This document shows, in pieces, positions 54,084-64,000 of a DNA stretch of 64,000 bases. The stretch is from Eutypella sp. D-1 (taxonomy: Eukaryota > Ascomycota > Sordariomycetes > Xylariales > Diatrypaceae). Under the pieces are notes generated by a model. It saw nothing but the letters and a program-made list of their open reading frames with translations. It searched no databases and was not told where the DNA came from. A program made the position numbers and the translations under genes. Location: contig JAJTTP010000003.1 of NCBI GenBank assembly GCA_023313575.1, positions 2,976,001-3,040,000 of the forward strand. Direction: 5' to 3'. Position 1 is the first letter of the stretch. The number at the start of each line of letters is the position of its first letter.

Positions 54084-56492
54084 ATGGCGATTAAATATCC
54101 GCTTCGAGTTCTCCTGATTGGGAATGGAGGCCGAGAGCATGCCATTGCTTGGAAGCTGAGCCAGTCGCCCTTGGTCGAGTCCATCATCGCCGTACCTGGC
54201 AATGGCGGCACCGCGACCTGCCCCAAGACGACCAACAATACCACTGTGTCCGCCGAGGATTTCCCTACCCTGCTCGAATTGGCGCGGAAGAACAACATCA
54301 ACTATGTCGTGCCTGGCCCGGAGGCGCCCCTCGTCGCCGGCGCCGTGGACTTCTTCCAGGAGGCCGGTATCCCGAGCTTCGGCCCTTCTAAGGCTGCCGC
54401 CACTATGGAGGGGAGCAAGACCTTCTCCAAAGACTTCATGAAGAGGCACAACATCCCCACTGCCGCCTACGAGAACTTTACCGACTACAACAAGGCCCGC
54501 GCGTACCTCGACAGCGTATCCCACGATGTCGTCATCAAGGCGAGCGGGCTAGCCGCCGGCAAGGGCGTCCTCATTCCCGAGACGAAAGAGGAGGCCTACA
54601 AGGCGCTCGAGGACGTCATGTTGAAGAAGGAGTTCGGGTCCGCTGGGGACGAGATCGTCATCGAGGAGTTCCTGGCCGGTGACGAACTGAGCGTCCTGAC
54701 TTTTAGCGACGGCCATGTGATCAAGTCCCTGCCCCCTGCGCAGGACCACAAGAGGATCGGCGAGGGCGACTCGGGCCCCAACACGGGAGGCATGGGGTGC
54801 TATGCGCCGACAAACCTCGCGACCCCGGAACTCGTGGCGCAGATCGACCGCGACATCATCCAGCCCACCATTGACGGCATGCGCAGGGACGAGATGCCTT
54901 TCAAGGGCGTCCTGTTCACCGGTCTCATGATCACTGCGGACGGCCCCAAGGTACTCGAGTACAACGTGCGGTTTGGCGACCCCGAGACCCAGACCGTCCT
55001 ACCCCTACTATCCCCGGACACCGACCTGGCCAAGATCATGGTCGCCTGCTCACAGGGCCACCTAGACAGCGCGCCCATAACTATCGAGCCCAAGTTCAGC
55101 ACCACGGTCGTCGTCTCCGCGGGCGGCTATCCCGAGTCGTACGCCAAGGGCGACGAGATCACCGTCGCCAGCCCGCCGACCGACATCAACATCTTCCACG
55201 CCGGCACGAAGCTGTCGGCAGACGGGAAGCTCCAGACGGCGGGCGGCCGCGTAATCGCCGCGAGCGCGACGGCTGCCGAGAGCCTGCGCGCCGCCGTCGA
55301 CCGGGCCTATGAGGGTATCCGCCTCATCAACTTCCGCGGCATGTACTACCGGAAGGACATCGCGCACCGGGCGTTCAAGCCGCCGACGCAAACCAAGGAG
55401 GCCTTGACGTACGCGCAGTCCGGCGTCAGCATCGACGCGGGCAACCAGTTCGTCGAGCGCATCCGGAAGGCGGTGCGCTCGACGGCGCGCCCCGGCGCCG
55501 ACGCCGAGATCGGCGGTTTTGGCGGCGAGGTCGACCTGGCCCGCGCCGGGTACTACCCTACCTCCTCGTCGACCGACGGGAACGCGGAGGCGCCGATCCT
55601 GGTGGGCGCGATCGACGGCGTGGGGACGAAACTGATGGTAGCGCAGGCGACAGGAGACCATAGCACGGTAGGGGTGGACCTGGTAGCGATGAACGTGAAT
55701 GACCTGGTGGTGCAGGGGGCGGAGCCGCTGATGTTCCTGGACTATTTCGGGTGCAGTCGGCTGAACGCGGCGGCGGCGGCATCGTTCGTCGAGGGCGTGG
55801 CACGCGGGTGCCGCGACGCCGGCTGCGCCCTCGTCGGCGGCGAAACCGCGGAGATGCCAGGCATGTACCGCGACGACGACTACGACGCGGCAGGCGCCGC
55901 CGTCGGCGCCATGCGCCCTGGCAACCGCCTACCCCGCCACCAATCCATGCGTCCCGGCGACCTCCTCCTCGGCCTCGCCTCCTCCGGCATCCACTCCAAC
56001 GGCTTCTCGCTAGTGCGCCGGATCCTCGCGCGCGAGAACCTAGCCTACGACGCGCCGGCGCCATGGGCGGCGGCGTCCTCCTCTTCCGTAACAGTCGGCC
56101 AGTCCCTGCTGACGCCGACGCGGATCTACGTGCGGCCGGTGCTGGGCGTGGTGGCGCGGCTCAAGGGACTGGCGCACATCACGGGGGGCGGGCTGACGGA
56201 GAACGTGCCGCGCATGCTGCCGGCGCACCTGGGCGCGGAGGTCGACGTGTCGACGTGGGAGTTGCCGCCCGTGTTCCGATGGCTCCGGCGCGCGGGGAAC
56301 GTCGATGCCGCCGAGCTCGCCCGCACCTTCAACGTCGGCGTCGGCATGGTCGCTGCCGTTGCCGCTGAGGACGTCGAGGATGTCGAGAAGGCCCTCCGTG
56401 ACGCCGGCGAGACCGTCTACCGTGTTGGTCGCCTTGTTGAGGGAGACCGCGGTTGCGTGCTCAAGGGCCTCGAGAGCTGGGATAACGCGTGA
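54084..56492 (+). CDS. ADE5,7: Bifunctional GAR synthetase / AIR synthetase (purine biosynthesis)
   Basis: A single exon of 802 codons, the usual fungal length. Residues 1-430 are GAR synthetase (PurD): RVLLIGNGGREHAIAWKLSQ opening, NYVVPGPEAPLVAGAVDFF, the ATP-grasp elements DVVIKASGLAAGKGVLIPET and VIEEFLAGDELSVLTFSDG, and the metal-binding FKGVLFTGLMITADGPKVLE, EYNVRFGDPETQ. Residues about 440-802 are AIR synthetase (PurM): TYAQSGVSIDAGNQFVERI, AIDGVGTKLMVAQ, VGVDLVAMNVNDLVVQGAEP, LVGGETAEMPGMY, LAHITGGGLTENVPRMLP. From the family: the two domains perform steps 2 and 5 of de novo IMP synthesis in the cytosol. A frame-wide rise in GC content occurs in the PurM half, which produces large antisense shadow frames. 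No disruption seen. Confidence 0.98.
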   Translation: MAIKYPLRVLLIGNGGREHAIAWKLSQSPLVESIIAVPGNGGTATCPKTTNNTTVSAEDFPTLLELARKNNINYVVPGPEAPLVAGAVDFFQEAGIPSFGPSKAAATMEGSKTFSKDFMKRHNIPTAAYENFTDYNKARAYLDSVSHDVVIKASGLAAGKGVLIPETKEEAYKALEDVMLKKEFGSAGDEIVIEEFLAGDELSVLTFSDGHVIKSLPPAQDHKRIGEGDSGPNTGGMGCYAPTNLATPELVAQIDRDIIQPTIDGMRRDEMPFKGVLFTGLMITADGPKVLEYNVRFGDPETQTVLPLLSPDTDLAKIMVACSQGHLDSAPITIEPKFSTTVVVSAGGYPESYAKGDEITVASPPTDINIFHAGTKLSADGKLQTAGGRVIAASATAAESLRAAVDRAYEGIRLINFRGMYYRKDIAHRAFKPPTQTKEALTYAQSGVSIDAGNQFVERIRKAVRSTARPGADAEIGGFGGEVDLARAGYYPTSSSTDGNAEAPILVGAIDGVGTKLMVAQATGDHSTVGVDLVAMNVNDLVVQGAEPLMFLDYFGCSRLNAAAAASFVEGVARGCRDAGCALVGGETAEMPGMYRDDDYDAAGAAVGAMRPGNRLPRHQSMRPGDLLLGLASSGIHSNGFSLVRRILARENLAYDAPAPWAAASSSSVTVGQSLLTPTRIYVRPVLGVVARLKGLAHITGGGLTENVPRMLPAHLGAEVDVSTWELPPVFRWLRRAGNVDAAELARTFNVGVGMVAAVAAEDVEDVEKALRDAGETVYRVGRLVEGDRGCVLKGLESWDNA

Positions 56493-57361
56493 GCGTGCCC
56501 TTTTTTCTTCTTCGGGTGAATTCGACAAAGCAACGTCCGGGGTTCTGGGCCTTAAGCCAATATACATCTTCTACCAAACAAACAAACATATGCACACGCA
56601 CTTTTTAAGTGGTAAGGAGGTGGTGGATAAAAAAGATGGGGGCTTTTTTTTTTCATCGTCGAGTTGTACTATGTACGTAGTAGTTGCGTTACCCTTTTCG
56701 AGAGTAAATACGTAGTCGGCGAGTCTATATATACATTTCCATATATTCGCGTCCGATGGCAGGGTAGGGTAGGGTGGATTGGCCGGTTGGGATGGGATGG
56801 GACGGGGGACTTTGGGTTTGGCTAGATAAAAAGAGAGAAATCCATGTCGGGAATAGGAGTGAACACTTCAATCTAGATGCATGAGTTCTAAACAATCAAT
56901 CAACTACAGCTAGAAAAAGGCAATTTAAAAGAGAAGTAGGGGAAGAAAAAAAAAACTTTAGATGTTTCTAGTATGTATATGGTGTTCCATTCATTCTCGT
57001 AGGATAGATACTACAGGAAGGCCTTGGTTGGTTGGTTATCTTGACCGGGGCAAGCTCCATTTGCTCTCTCATCACCGCCCCATTGCCATCTTATACTTAT
57101 CCCCATCCCACCCCATCCTATCCAAGAACTCCCCGACCCGACGTACCAACAGACCGCTGGTCAAGTCTTCGGAAAAGAAAAAAAAAAAAGAAGAAAACTT
57201 CATGCTTGGTTATGCTGATGCCAAAGTGAAGATAATCCATGTTGCTAATGGCTGGTGTATGGTATATATATATATAGATCTGTAATAAGGGTAGTAAAGG
57301 CCAAGCTCTAAAAAAAAACAAAACAAAATCAGGCTCAGATAAAACAGTAAGTTTAGATCAA
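56493..57361. other. Convergent intergenic region between ADE5,7 and ATG15
   Basis: About 870 bp of 3' flanks with A- and T-runs (56646-56654, 56946-56955, 57176-57189), GGGTA/GGGAT repeats (56759-56805) and TATATATATATA at 57263-57274. No gene seen. Confidence 0.4.
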
Positions 57362-59429
57362 TCAAAGTTCGCCGGCCGCCGCTGCTTCCTCCTCAACCTC
57401 TTCGTATTCCCGACACAGGCCGACCCAGTTCCGCCTGACGCACGTGCTCGTCGGCGGCGTCGTCGTCGTCGCGGTGGGCTCGGGCGCGCCCGTCATCGTC
57501 GGGGCTGAGGTGATGGGATGCGGCTGTGGCGTGGCGGCCGCCGAGGTGGCGGCGGTGGACGTGGTTTTGTCCTTGCAGCCGAACCTGTTTTTGCGATGTT
57601 AGCTTGACGCTTGGAAGGGATCCCGGAAGAGACATGGGTTTATGTCGTCACTCACCAGCCTGGAGTCTCGCACGTAGTCGTGGCTGTAGTTTCGGTGGTG
57701 CTCGTCGTCGTGGTCGTTGTTGTCGTCTCATCTTTGCATCCGAACCTTCGCAATCCGTTAGTCTCTGTAGTCCCCTTGGACCGGATATTCTCAAGCAGCT
57801 TACCATCCGGGTGTCTTGCACGTAGATGTGGACGAAGTCGTAGTGGTAGTCGTTGTGGACCCCGTCGTGGTCGACTCATCAAGGCAGCCCCACCAACCGG
57901 GGGTCTCACAGGTGGCGGTCCGCGTACGAGTCTTCGACGCGGTGGAACTGCTCGAAGTCGGCGTCCCGTCCGTGCTATTGCTCTCGTACATCTTCCAATT
58001 CGCGCAGTCCCGACACTCGGGCGTGAATTTGCACTCCGCAACGTTCTCGTACGGGCGGATGACGTCACTAATCACCGACCTGATCTTATGGGTCCCAATG
58101 CCGACCCGCCAGCCCTTATCGGCCACCGTGTCGTACGTGCACTCGTAACCGGTGTGGCATGCCGACTCCATGGCGTAGCCTGCGAAGGAGCATGTCGCCG
58201 TGGCACCGTTACACGTGCCTACAAAGATAGGATCGGCTGTGTGGCCGAAGTGGTATGCGCCCGTATATTCTCTTGTCTGCGGATAGCTGGGATCGGCATG
58301 TGGAGGCACAGGTAGGCCAAGCCGGCCGGCAGCGAGAGCCTCAGGCACAGCTTCGAACGTGACAACTGGCAAGCCATAAGTGAGCCCGAGCAAGGAACTA
58401 ACTGCACCGCCTAATGAATGCCCGGCCACCCAAATGTTAGATTCTGGGTAGAGCTCCGTCACGTTCGCATACAGCTCCCTGGCGGCCTGATAATAACGGT
58501 TTTCTGCGTGCAGGGCCTGTCTCACACACGTGTTGTTGCACTGGTAGGTGCCGGTTGCACAGTCGCAGACTTGGTGCCAGGACCACTGGCCTTGCTGAGC
58601 ACAACAACAGCTGAAGAATAGGTTGTCGTTTTCCTTGTCATTCGTCGTCGTGCCTTCGCCATCGAACACGGCCGGCGACGTGCCTTTGAGACCGATGACG
58701 ATGGTCGAGTTGGATTCGTCCCCCCAAATATGACCACGCAGACCGTCGGTCTCCCAACCAAAGTCCTCTGTCCTATTGAATGGTTTGCCGACCTCCTCCC
58801 AGTCGGGCATGCCCGGTTTCTCGACGTAGGCATCGGCGGCTATGAGGGCCATGGTGAGGACAGTTTCTTTGTCGGTGACATCCGGGCCCGGCACATCGTC
58901 GAGGGCCCAGGCGGATGCTGAGCTGATGAACATGGAGCCGCTTAGACGAGCCTCGGCTACCATAGGGTCGACGACACTCGGCCTCCTATCCACCAGGCGT
59001 TCGATTTTACGAGAATGACTCTTGGCTTTCAAAGTAGGAATCCGCTCGGCGGCAAACCCATCGGCCTCGGCCAACCACACCTCGGCTTCGGGTTCGACGA
59101 TGTCTTTCCGTCGGTGAAGTTCGGGGTGTTCGTAGGTTCCATGGTGAAAAATATGTCGGAGCCTCTATTGTCAGGTTAGCCAGACAGCTATGAAATCGAG
59201 ATATACACGACCTGGAATGACATACGAAGGTGTGTTCTGCCGGCCGAGGCGGTTCAGGGACTAAAGGAGCTAATATAGGCGAACCAGCTATGATATCCTC
59301 GGTCCTAGGTGTAGATCCACGTATGGTATCGGCGGTAGATGGTGATGCGAATATGGCCAAACAGGACATGAGAACTTGGGCGGTGACTCTGCCGGCAGAG
59401 TTGCAAATCGGTCGTCTCGGTCGTGACAT
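57362..59429 (-). CDS. ATG15: Autophagic/vacuolar lipase ATG15 with tandem C-terminal modules
   Basis: Four exons, 59429-59226, 59164-57804, 57745-57656 and 57584-57362, join in phase (0, 2, 2) to 625 residues. The N-terminus has a hydrophobic signal anchor ([15 protein letters not shown]). Exon 1/2 splicing rebuilds [20 protein letters not shown], the ATG15 signature. The lipase core contains [19 protein letters not shown], the nucleophile motif [10 protein letters not shown] (Ser318), [12 protein letters not shown] (Asp candidate) and [11 protein letters not shown] (His candidate). After [14 protein letters not shown] come three Cys/Thr modules of the form C-x-TPGW-(W/F)-GC-x-D-Thr-rich, and a final [18 protein letters not shown]. 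Introns 2 and 3 cut the same TPGW Trp codon in two successive modules. From the family: Atg15 travels by the multivesicular body route to the vacuole and degrades autophagic-body membranes. Many homologues lack this long tail. Confidence 0.93.
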
Positions 59430-60582
59430 GGTTGCAGCGAAGAAGGAATCAGATCTGGACGGCTAACGATGGAGATTGAACTAGCTGTGGATTCACAGAA
59501 GCAAACTTGATAAATAATACTACCGAGCCATCAGAATATTTGTTGTCCTGATCGGATATGGTCAATCACGTCAAGTAATAATGGATCGCAATGATACGAA
59601 TAATACGAATAATACGAATAATACGGTCTGACGGTGTAACCGTGAAGGTAGGTACAAAGCATCTACCGTTCTAGGCAGGCAGAAGTGATGGATTTTGGAT
59701 GATGCAGGATACTTGGTTTTTTGAAGACGGCGGAGATGGAAATGGCAAAATCCAATGATGGGGTAATCTAAAGTTGAAACTGATGAGAAGGTTGATGAAT
59801 TATTTACAAGGGGGCGGAAGAAGTTGTTGTTGAAGGGGTCCACGGGTATTGGGTATTGGAGGTTGTATACTTATGTATGCTAGGTATGTTCGTAGCTGTC
59901 ATTACTACTATGAATGTACCTAAGGTATGTAGATAGGTATTAGGTATGTACGGGGAGTCGGGTCTTACTTTACTGTTGGAGTCCCCACCCCGTTGCTACC
60001 GCGTGCCACCTGTGGACAAACCACCTGCTGCCCCTATGACGAATGTTTGGTTGAGAGGTTGAGGGAGGCCGGCTTTGTCCCGTTATCGCGCCGCGCCCCG
60101 GCATTGGCGGGTGCCTAGCTGCTAGACAACCTTCTAGTGTACATATGTATGTACACCTACCCCCTGTCCCCTTTGTATGTACATATGCCACCTTTCAGGT
60201 ATCCGTAGTTTCGAAACCAATCAGCTTCCGTGTTTTAGGGTGGAACGGAGCAGGTACACATACAGCCTGAGAATAAAAATGGAGAAATCTACTCTCGGTA
60301 CCTTATTACCTTCCAAGGTTCCCTACATGATGGCTCAGCTTTGTGGCTGGGTAAAACTGTGGCTGATCAACTCCAAACACTGACAAAATTCACGATCAAG
60401 GGCGGGTTATTACTATAGCTAACCTGGCAACCTGGAAGCGTATATCTGGTAGTAAGCAGAAAGTGTATCTCCTGGCTAACCACTACCTACACCAGTATAA
60501 TTAACTAGCTACCTCCATATACCTATGTATGGACTGTAGGGGTAAGAATGGTACGGGCAAAAGATGTTGTATTGGCCAAAGT
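59430..60582. other. Intergenic region between ATG15 and the F-box gene
   Basis: About 1.15 kb, both flanking genes on the minus strand. Contains AATACG repeats (59594-59623), TTGGGTATT repeats and TAGGTATG motifs. No gene seen. Confidence 0.4.
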
Positions 60583-61566
60583 TTAGCGCACCCCCTCGTA
60601 TATAACAGGGTTCGATGGGTCTTTTTCCGGATAATTTTTTGACCAGCTATCACTACCACAAAACCAGTCATACCTCTCACAGCTTTTACATACGGCCTCA
60701 CGCCAACCAGGACCGTACTCACTCTCCCAGATGGTCGCAATCTCCTTTGATACCTCCTCGCTGACATCTCTCCACTCGGCCCCCTTGATCTCTTCTTCAC
60801 ACCTGGCCAAGGTCGTGATATCAAAACAGTGACCTGCCCACACTCCTCTGGAAATGTCGATCGATTGGTTCAGGCTGGTCGACGGGTTCGTAGTCCAACA
60901 TATACGTGACATAACGACCTCTCCGAAGCCAATACCGAGGATGTGAGCACCATGGATGAATTCCGGCTTTAGTGCAATAGCTTCGGAGCGGACAAATTCC
61001 TTCGTTGATAAGTTTCGGAGAACCCATACCTGGTCCGTAGGCGCATACATCGACTCCACACCAGTACCGGCAGGCATATCCCACAGTGGCGGGTGATTGT
61101 TGGGACGTTGATAGCCCGACCAGGCTTCACCGATCAGCATCAGTGATTCACTATCCATGTCAAAGCGTTTTACCATACGGGAAACGCGAGACGAACTGAA
61201 GTCGGCCAACGTAAAATGAAGAAGCTCGCTCCACCCAGAGTCGTAATCACCACGCCGTATGTATCTTTTATTCAACTCTTTCAACTCGTCCGGTGTGAAC
61301 AAGCCGGGCGGATAGTCGCCTAGTTCGACCTCATCTCCCACACAAACGATGTTCTTCCCTGCCCAGTTTCCCAGGAATGCCATGAAATAGTCGTGAACGA
61401 AATCTCGGGCGATAGACCAGTAGTATTCGGTAAGAACACCTAAGCGGAGTACGTCCACGATACTGAGATAGCCAAAGATGAGTCGATGTATTTCCACCGG
61501 CAAGTCGCGAAACGAGACGGAGCTGCCGTTGCTAGTTGTCACGCTAACGGCACTAATATTCGCCAT
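60583..61566 (-). CDS. F-box protein of unknown substrate
   Basis: A single exon of 327 codons. Residues about 17-55 (VSFRDLPVEIHRLIFGYLSI, VDVLRLGVLTEYYWSIARDF) match the F-box pattern LP.EI...I..YL....VL.L. The rest has no repeats such as LRR, WD40 or Kelch. Later parts include WSELLHFTLADFSSSRV, the hydrophobic-aromatic PTDQVWVLRNLSTKEFVRSE, and a Cys cluster near the end (CKSCERYDWFCGS). This resembles the large, lineage-expanded group of fungal F-box proteins whose C-terminus is undefined. From the family: the F-box binds Skp1 in SCF ubiquitin ligases. An ORF of 97 codons overlaps its start on the same strand, so the true first exon may lie upstream; MANISAV is the first ATG in this frame. 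Confidence 0.75.
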   Translation of the reverse strand: MANISAVSVTTSNGSSVSFRDLPVEIHRLIFGYLSIVDVLRLGVLTEYYWSIARDFVHDYFMAFLGNWAGKNIVCVGDEVELGDYPPGLFTPDELKELNKRYIRRGDYDSGWSELLHFTLADFSSSRVSRMVKRFDMDSESLMLIGEAWSGYQRPNNHPPLWDMPAGTGVESMYAPTDQVWVLRNLSTKEFVRSEAIALKPEFIHGAHILGIGFGEVVMSRICWTTNPSTSLNQSIDISRGVWAGHCFDITTLARCEEEIKGAEWRDVSEEVSKEIATIWESEYGPGWREAVCKSCERYDWFCGSDSWSKNYPEKDPSNPVIYEGVR

Positions 61567-61832
61567 CTTACGCTATCGTGGGAGTCGGCAGCTGCCTCAC
61601 GGGCAGCTTGGCGGCGGTCCGCCGAGTCGCCGGCCAGACAGTCGCTCGGAGCCTGTGTCGTTGTGGCCGTGACGTTGTCACCAGGCAACAGATTCTGCGG
61701 CCGGATTGGTACAATAAGTTGTTTGACGAGCTCCCAGGCTGGTCTTTCTTCGAAAAGCATTTTCCCAAGTATGCCGTATTCAGACAAATACATATTGGCC
61801 CTGGGGGCTATCGGAAAAAATATCTGGCTCAT
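61539..61832 (-). CDS. Small ORF overlapping the F-box start; possible upstream ORF or alternative first exon
   Basis: A 97-codon ATG-started frame with protein-like composition (MYLSEYGILGKMLFEERPAW, ELVKQLIVPIRPQNLLPGDN, SADRRQAAREAAADSHDS). Right after DSHDS lies GTAAGA, a plausible donor, and 49 nt later CAG is a plausible acceptor inside the F-box ORF. However, that splice would put the F-box out of frame, as would the other AG positions I tried. It may be a separate small gene, an upstream ORF or chance. Confidence 0.25.
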   Translation of the reverse strand: MSQIFFPIAPRANMYLSEYGILGKMLFEERPAWELVKQLIVPIRPQNLLPGDNVTATTTQAPSDCLAGDSADRRQAAREAAADSHDSVRWRILVPLA

Positions 61833-63327
61833 TTTCGGTAGCTATGTGACTCTCAGGACTGCCGATAGCTGTGATATTCCCCCCCTAGTATTAGGTCGGG
61901 ATGTCGAGATGAGAATGGAAGGGAAAGGATGGAAAGTTTCGAACAGAGAGACAAATAAATAGTATTAATAGCAAATGGGAATATGGAGGTACGCCCAAGG
62001 AGACTGGTCTGGTGGTCGTAATAGAGACAGAGGCACTCATTGGACGGAAGCTCATCGAAATGGAAGCCACTGAATGTCCTACCACCTACTCTAATGTGTG
62101 ATAGTCCCATTATGGTGCCCATTGGTGGTACTAGGTAGCTGATGACTACATACCATTACACAAACTACAACCACAACATGCATTCATAGGTACAAAACGT
62201 AATAGAGCAGCTAGCAAACAGGGTAAATTCAAAGTCTGTATCACCTCCTCAGCTTGCCAGCTTGCGTATATGAGGTCCATAGTGACTACCTAACAGGTTG
62301 CAGGGTTGCAGGGGGTATCAGATTGCCTGACAGCCTGAGTCTAGATCAGATAACCTTCTTGCTTACATAAGTCATCGATCACATTAAGAATACTCCACTA
62401 AATTACCTTAAGCAGTAATGCTAGGTAGACAGAGACACATACCTGGGCAATACATACTACTAGCTTGTTACAGCAGTGGTTACAAGCTGGCTGGTAGTAC
62501 TTACATTAAAGCTGCTCAACGATAACCCGGAAGATGCGGATTATGTTAGAAGAACTATCAGAGCGAATTCACGGCATAATGCCAGCTTAGACTTTTCATG
62601 CCCGGTTGCCCGGATGCCTCATCACTCAAAACCTTCCAAGGTTGGAACTATCTACCTACTGTAGGTACCTCGGTGCGCGTCGTTGCGACGAATTATACCT
62701 AAGTATAGCCTAGGTACGTACCCGGTCTAGTACCTATACAGGTAAGTAGGCATTGATGGATGTAGTGGCACCATCCTTGCATGCTGTCTTTACAGGGAGT
62801 CTTTACAACCTGGAAGGTAGCACTGTACTTGGAAGCTTGGTATCAGGTCGGAACTACCATGAACTACCGCTCTTCATACTTACCTGGTAGTATGAATGTA
62901 TGTCTACCTACTCCGTACTTTACTTCATATACTTACATGCCTACATAACTACTTCTAACCAACCTTAGAACCTTGGAAGATAAATATTCACACTGAACAC
63001 GAAGGGCTTCCTGCTTGCATCCATTCCACTTACATATCTCTCTACATTTACTGTGTGCCTACCTAGGTACCTACATACCTGGGTAGATACCTGATACCGC
63101 ATAAATTAAACATCCTAGCCCTGGGGGTATACGGAATAATATTGTTAAAGCTGTGAGACGGGGACCTGACGGATGGCCTCACTTCATTCAGTATCACTGT
63201 CTGCTACCTACAGCGTACCTACGTAACTATCTAGATCTAGCCAAACATATAAGCATCACACGTTAACAACGGTCTGAACGGTCTGAACGGTCTGAACGGT
63301 ATCCACGGTATCCACGATAGCTATAGC
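61833..63327. other. Divergent intergenic region
   Basis: About 1.5 kb between the F-box gene (-) and the last gene (+). AT-rich, with TACCTAGGTA-type motifs near 62660-62740 and 63060-63090, and a 9-bp repeat directly before the start codon of the last gene. No other gene seen. Confidence 0.4.
63271..63315 (+). repeat. Five tandem 9-bp units before the last gene
   Basis: Three GGTCTGAAC units followed by two GGTATCCAC units, ending 12 nt before ATG 63328. The array is a multiple of three and in frame with the gene (Gly-Leu-Asn x3, Gly-Ile-His x2). The frame is open back to a TAA at 63250 but has no ATG. Confidence 0.95.
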
Positions 63328-64000
63328 ATGGCTTCAGAAACTCCAACCAAAGCTGCCGCCGAGCCACGTCCGGGTTCACTAAGGAGCACCAAGTCCTTCC
63401 CCAGACACCAGATATCCGACTCGAGCGATCCCTTATCGAGTGGTCCAAACAGTCCTCGCCGGGCGAGCACTTTTCAAGATGGCTCAGTTCCCGAGATCAC
63501 TGTCGCAGAGACCAGTGCGCCTCAACCCTCACCAGGCACCGACACCTTCGAGTCGGAATCCAATGAAGACCTCATCGAACCTCCTCGCGCCTCCGTTGAT
63601 ATGGACGAGATACCAATCGAGCTAGTGAGCATGATAGACAAGTAAGCCTGATTTCTAGGCATCTAGGCATAATAAGATTATCTATATAGGCTTTTAATAG
63701 GCAACGACAGTCCGTTGACTTAAATCCCGTGCTCTTAGTTTTATAGACTCCCTGTCCGCCAAAGTCCATTCGAAACCCCCGAATATCGATAACCTGTCGA
63801 AGCTGTTCCAGGATTTTTACCATTCCGCCGCTTCCCACATACAGACCCATATAAACAGCCTAGCTTACCGGCAAACCCGAGACACTTCGCGATCAGCTAG
63901 CTTAACCTCCGCCTCACGGACTTCCTCTGCTGCCAGCATCTTGCGGGCGAAAGCCGCGTCTATCGGGAACAGGGACAAAGCAAAAGTCACTCCTACCAAG
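63328..64000 (+). CDS. Probable VPS9-domain Rab5 exchange factor, N-terminal part (runs off the window)
   Basis: Exon 1 63328-63641, a 97-bp intron (GTAAGC..CTTAG, phase 2), then exon 2 from 63739 open to the window end. Exon 1 is Ser/Pro-rich and disordered (SFPRHQISDSSDPLSSGPNS). At its end a conserved-looking helical block starts and continues across the splice: MDEIPIELVSMIDNFIDSL, then SAKVHSKPPNIDNLSKLFQD and FYHSAASHIQTHINSLAYR. From memory this block resembles the segment before the VPS9 domain in fungal Vps9-like guanine nucleotide exchange factors, which activate Rab5/Vps21 in endosome traffic. The VPS9 domain itself would lie to the right of the window, so the call stays tentative. 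The phase-consistent splice and block conservation make the gene itself secure. Confidence 0.5.

Noticed and set aside
55062..56567. Large minus-strand ORFs opposite ADE5,7
   Set aside because: Shadow frames of the GC-rich PurM domain; no family similarity.
1..64000. CRISPR arrays, phage or bacterial operons
   Set aside because: No regularly spaced direct repeats with unique spacers, no Shine-Dalgarno-led gene runs; all accepted genes are eukaryotic with spliceosomal introns.

Overview
The window is nuclear DNA of a filamentous ascomycete, most likely a Sordariomycete. This rests on short spliceosomal introns (about 50-100 bp, GTRNGY donors, CAG/TAG acceptors), C/T-rich 5' leaders, GC-rich third codon positions, large AT-richer intergenic spaces, and genes with clear fungal orthologues. 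I see no operons, no transposon with recognisable coding capacity, no CRISPR array and no convincing tRNA or rRNA gene. Exon structures below were assembled by eye from splice signals and reading phase. Every multi-exon model listed is phase-consistent except where stated.

Left third (1-25.5 kb): a 5'-partial BMT5-like rRNA methyltransferase gene (-); a four-exon 978-residue nuclear-type protein of unknown function (+); the SUMO E1 subunit AOS1 (-) with long Gln-rich tails; a 588-residue unknown protein whose first exon appears to be only the ATG (+); ribosome anti-association factor TIF6/eIF6 in three exons (+); a Ser-rich coiled-coil protein (+); and the complex I subunit NDUFB3/B12 (-).

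Middle (25.5-46.7 kb): the CCR4-NOT deadenylase CAF1/POP2 (+), whose stop codon is followed by 99 further in-frame, coding-like codons; FYV10/GID9 of the GID/CTLH ubiquitin ligase (-); the bHLH-zipper factor CBF1 (+). Then comes a gene-poor, accessory-looking stretch (37.4-46.7 kb) with a secreted SnoaL-like protein (-), a divergent NmrA-like reductase (+) and the remains of an FAD monooxygenase gene.

Right third (46.7-64 kb): translation factor TIF5/eIF5 (+); a 790-residue low-complexity Asn/Trp-rich protein (-) with a possible membrane-anchored alternative end; dephospho-CoA kinase CAB5 (-) divergent from the purine enzyme ADE5,7 (+); the autophagic lipase ATG15 (-) with tandem Cys/Thr-rich C-terminal modules split by equivalent introns; an F-box protein (-); and the 5' part of a probable VPS9-domain Rab5 exchange factor running off the right edge (+).

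Most genes are unlinked housekeeping functions: translation initiation, mRNA decay, ubiquitin/SUMO, autophagy, CoA and purine synthesis. I did not find a clearly new multi-gene system. The most interesting signals are local: possible alternative C-termini in CAF1, in the Asn/Trp-rich protein and in ATG15; an ATG-only exon; an in-frame 9-bp repeat just before the last gene; and a recurrent TACCTAGGTA palindrome across the intergenic DNA.
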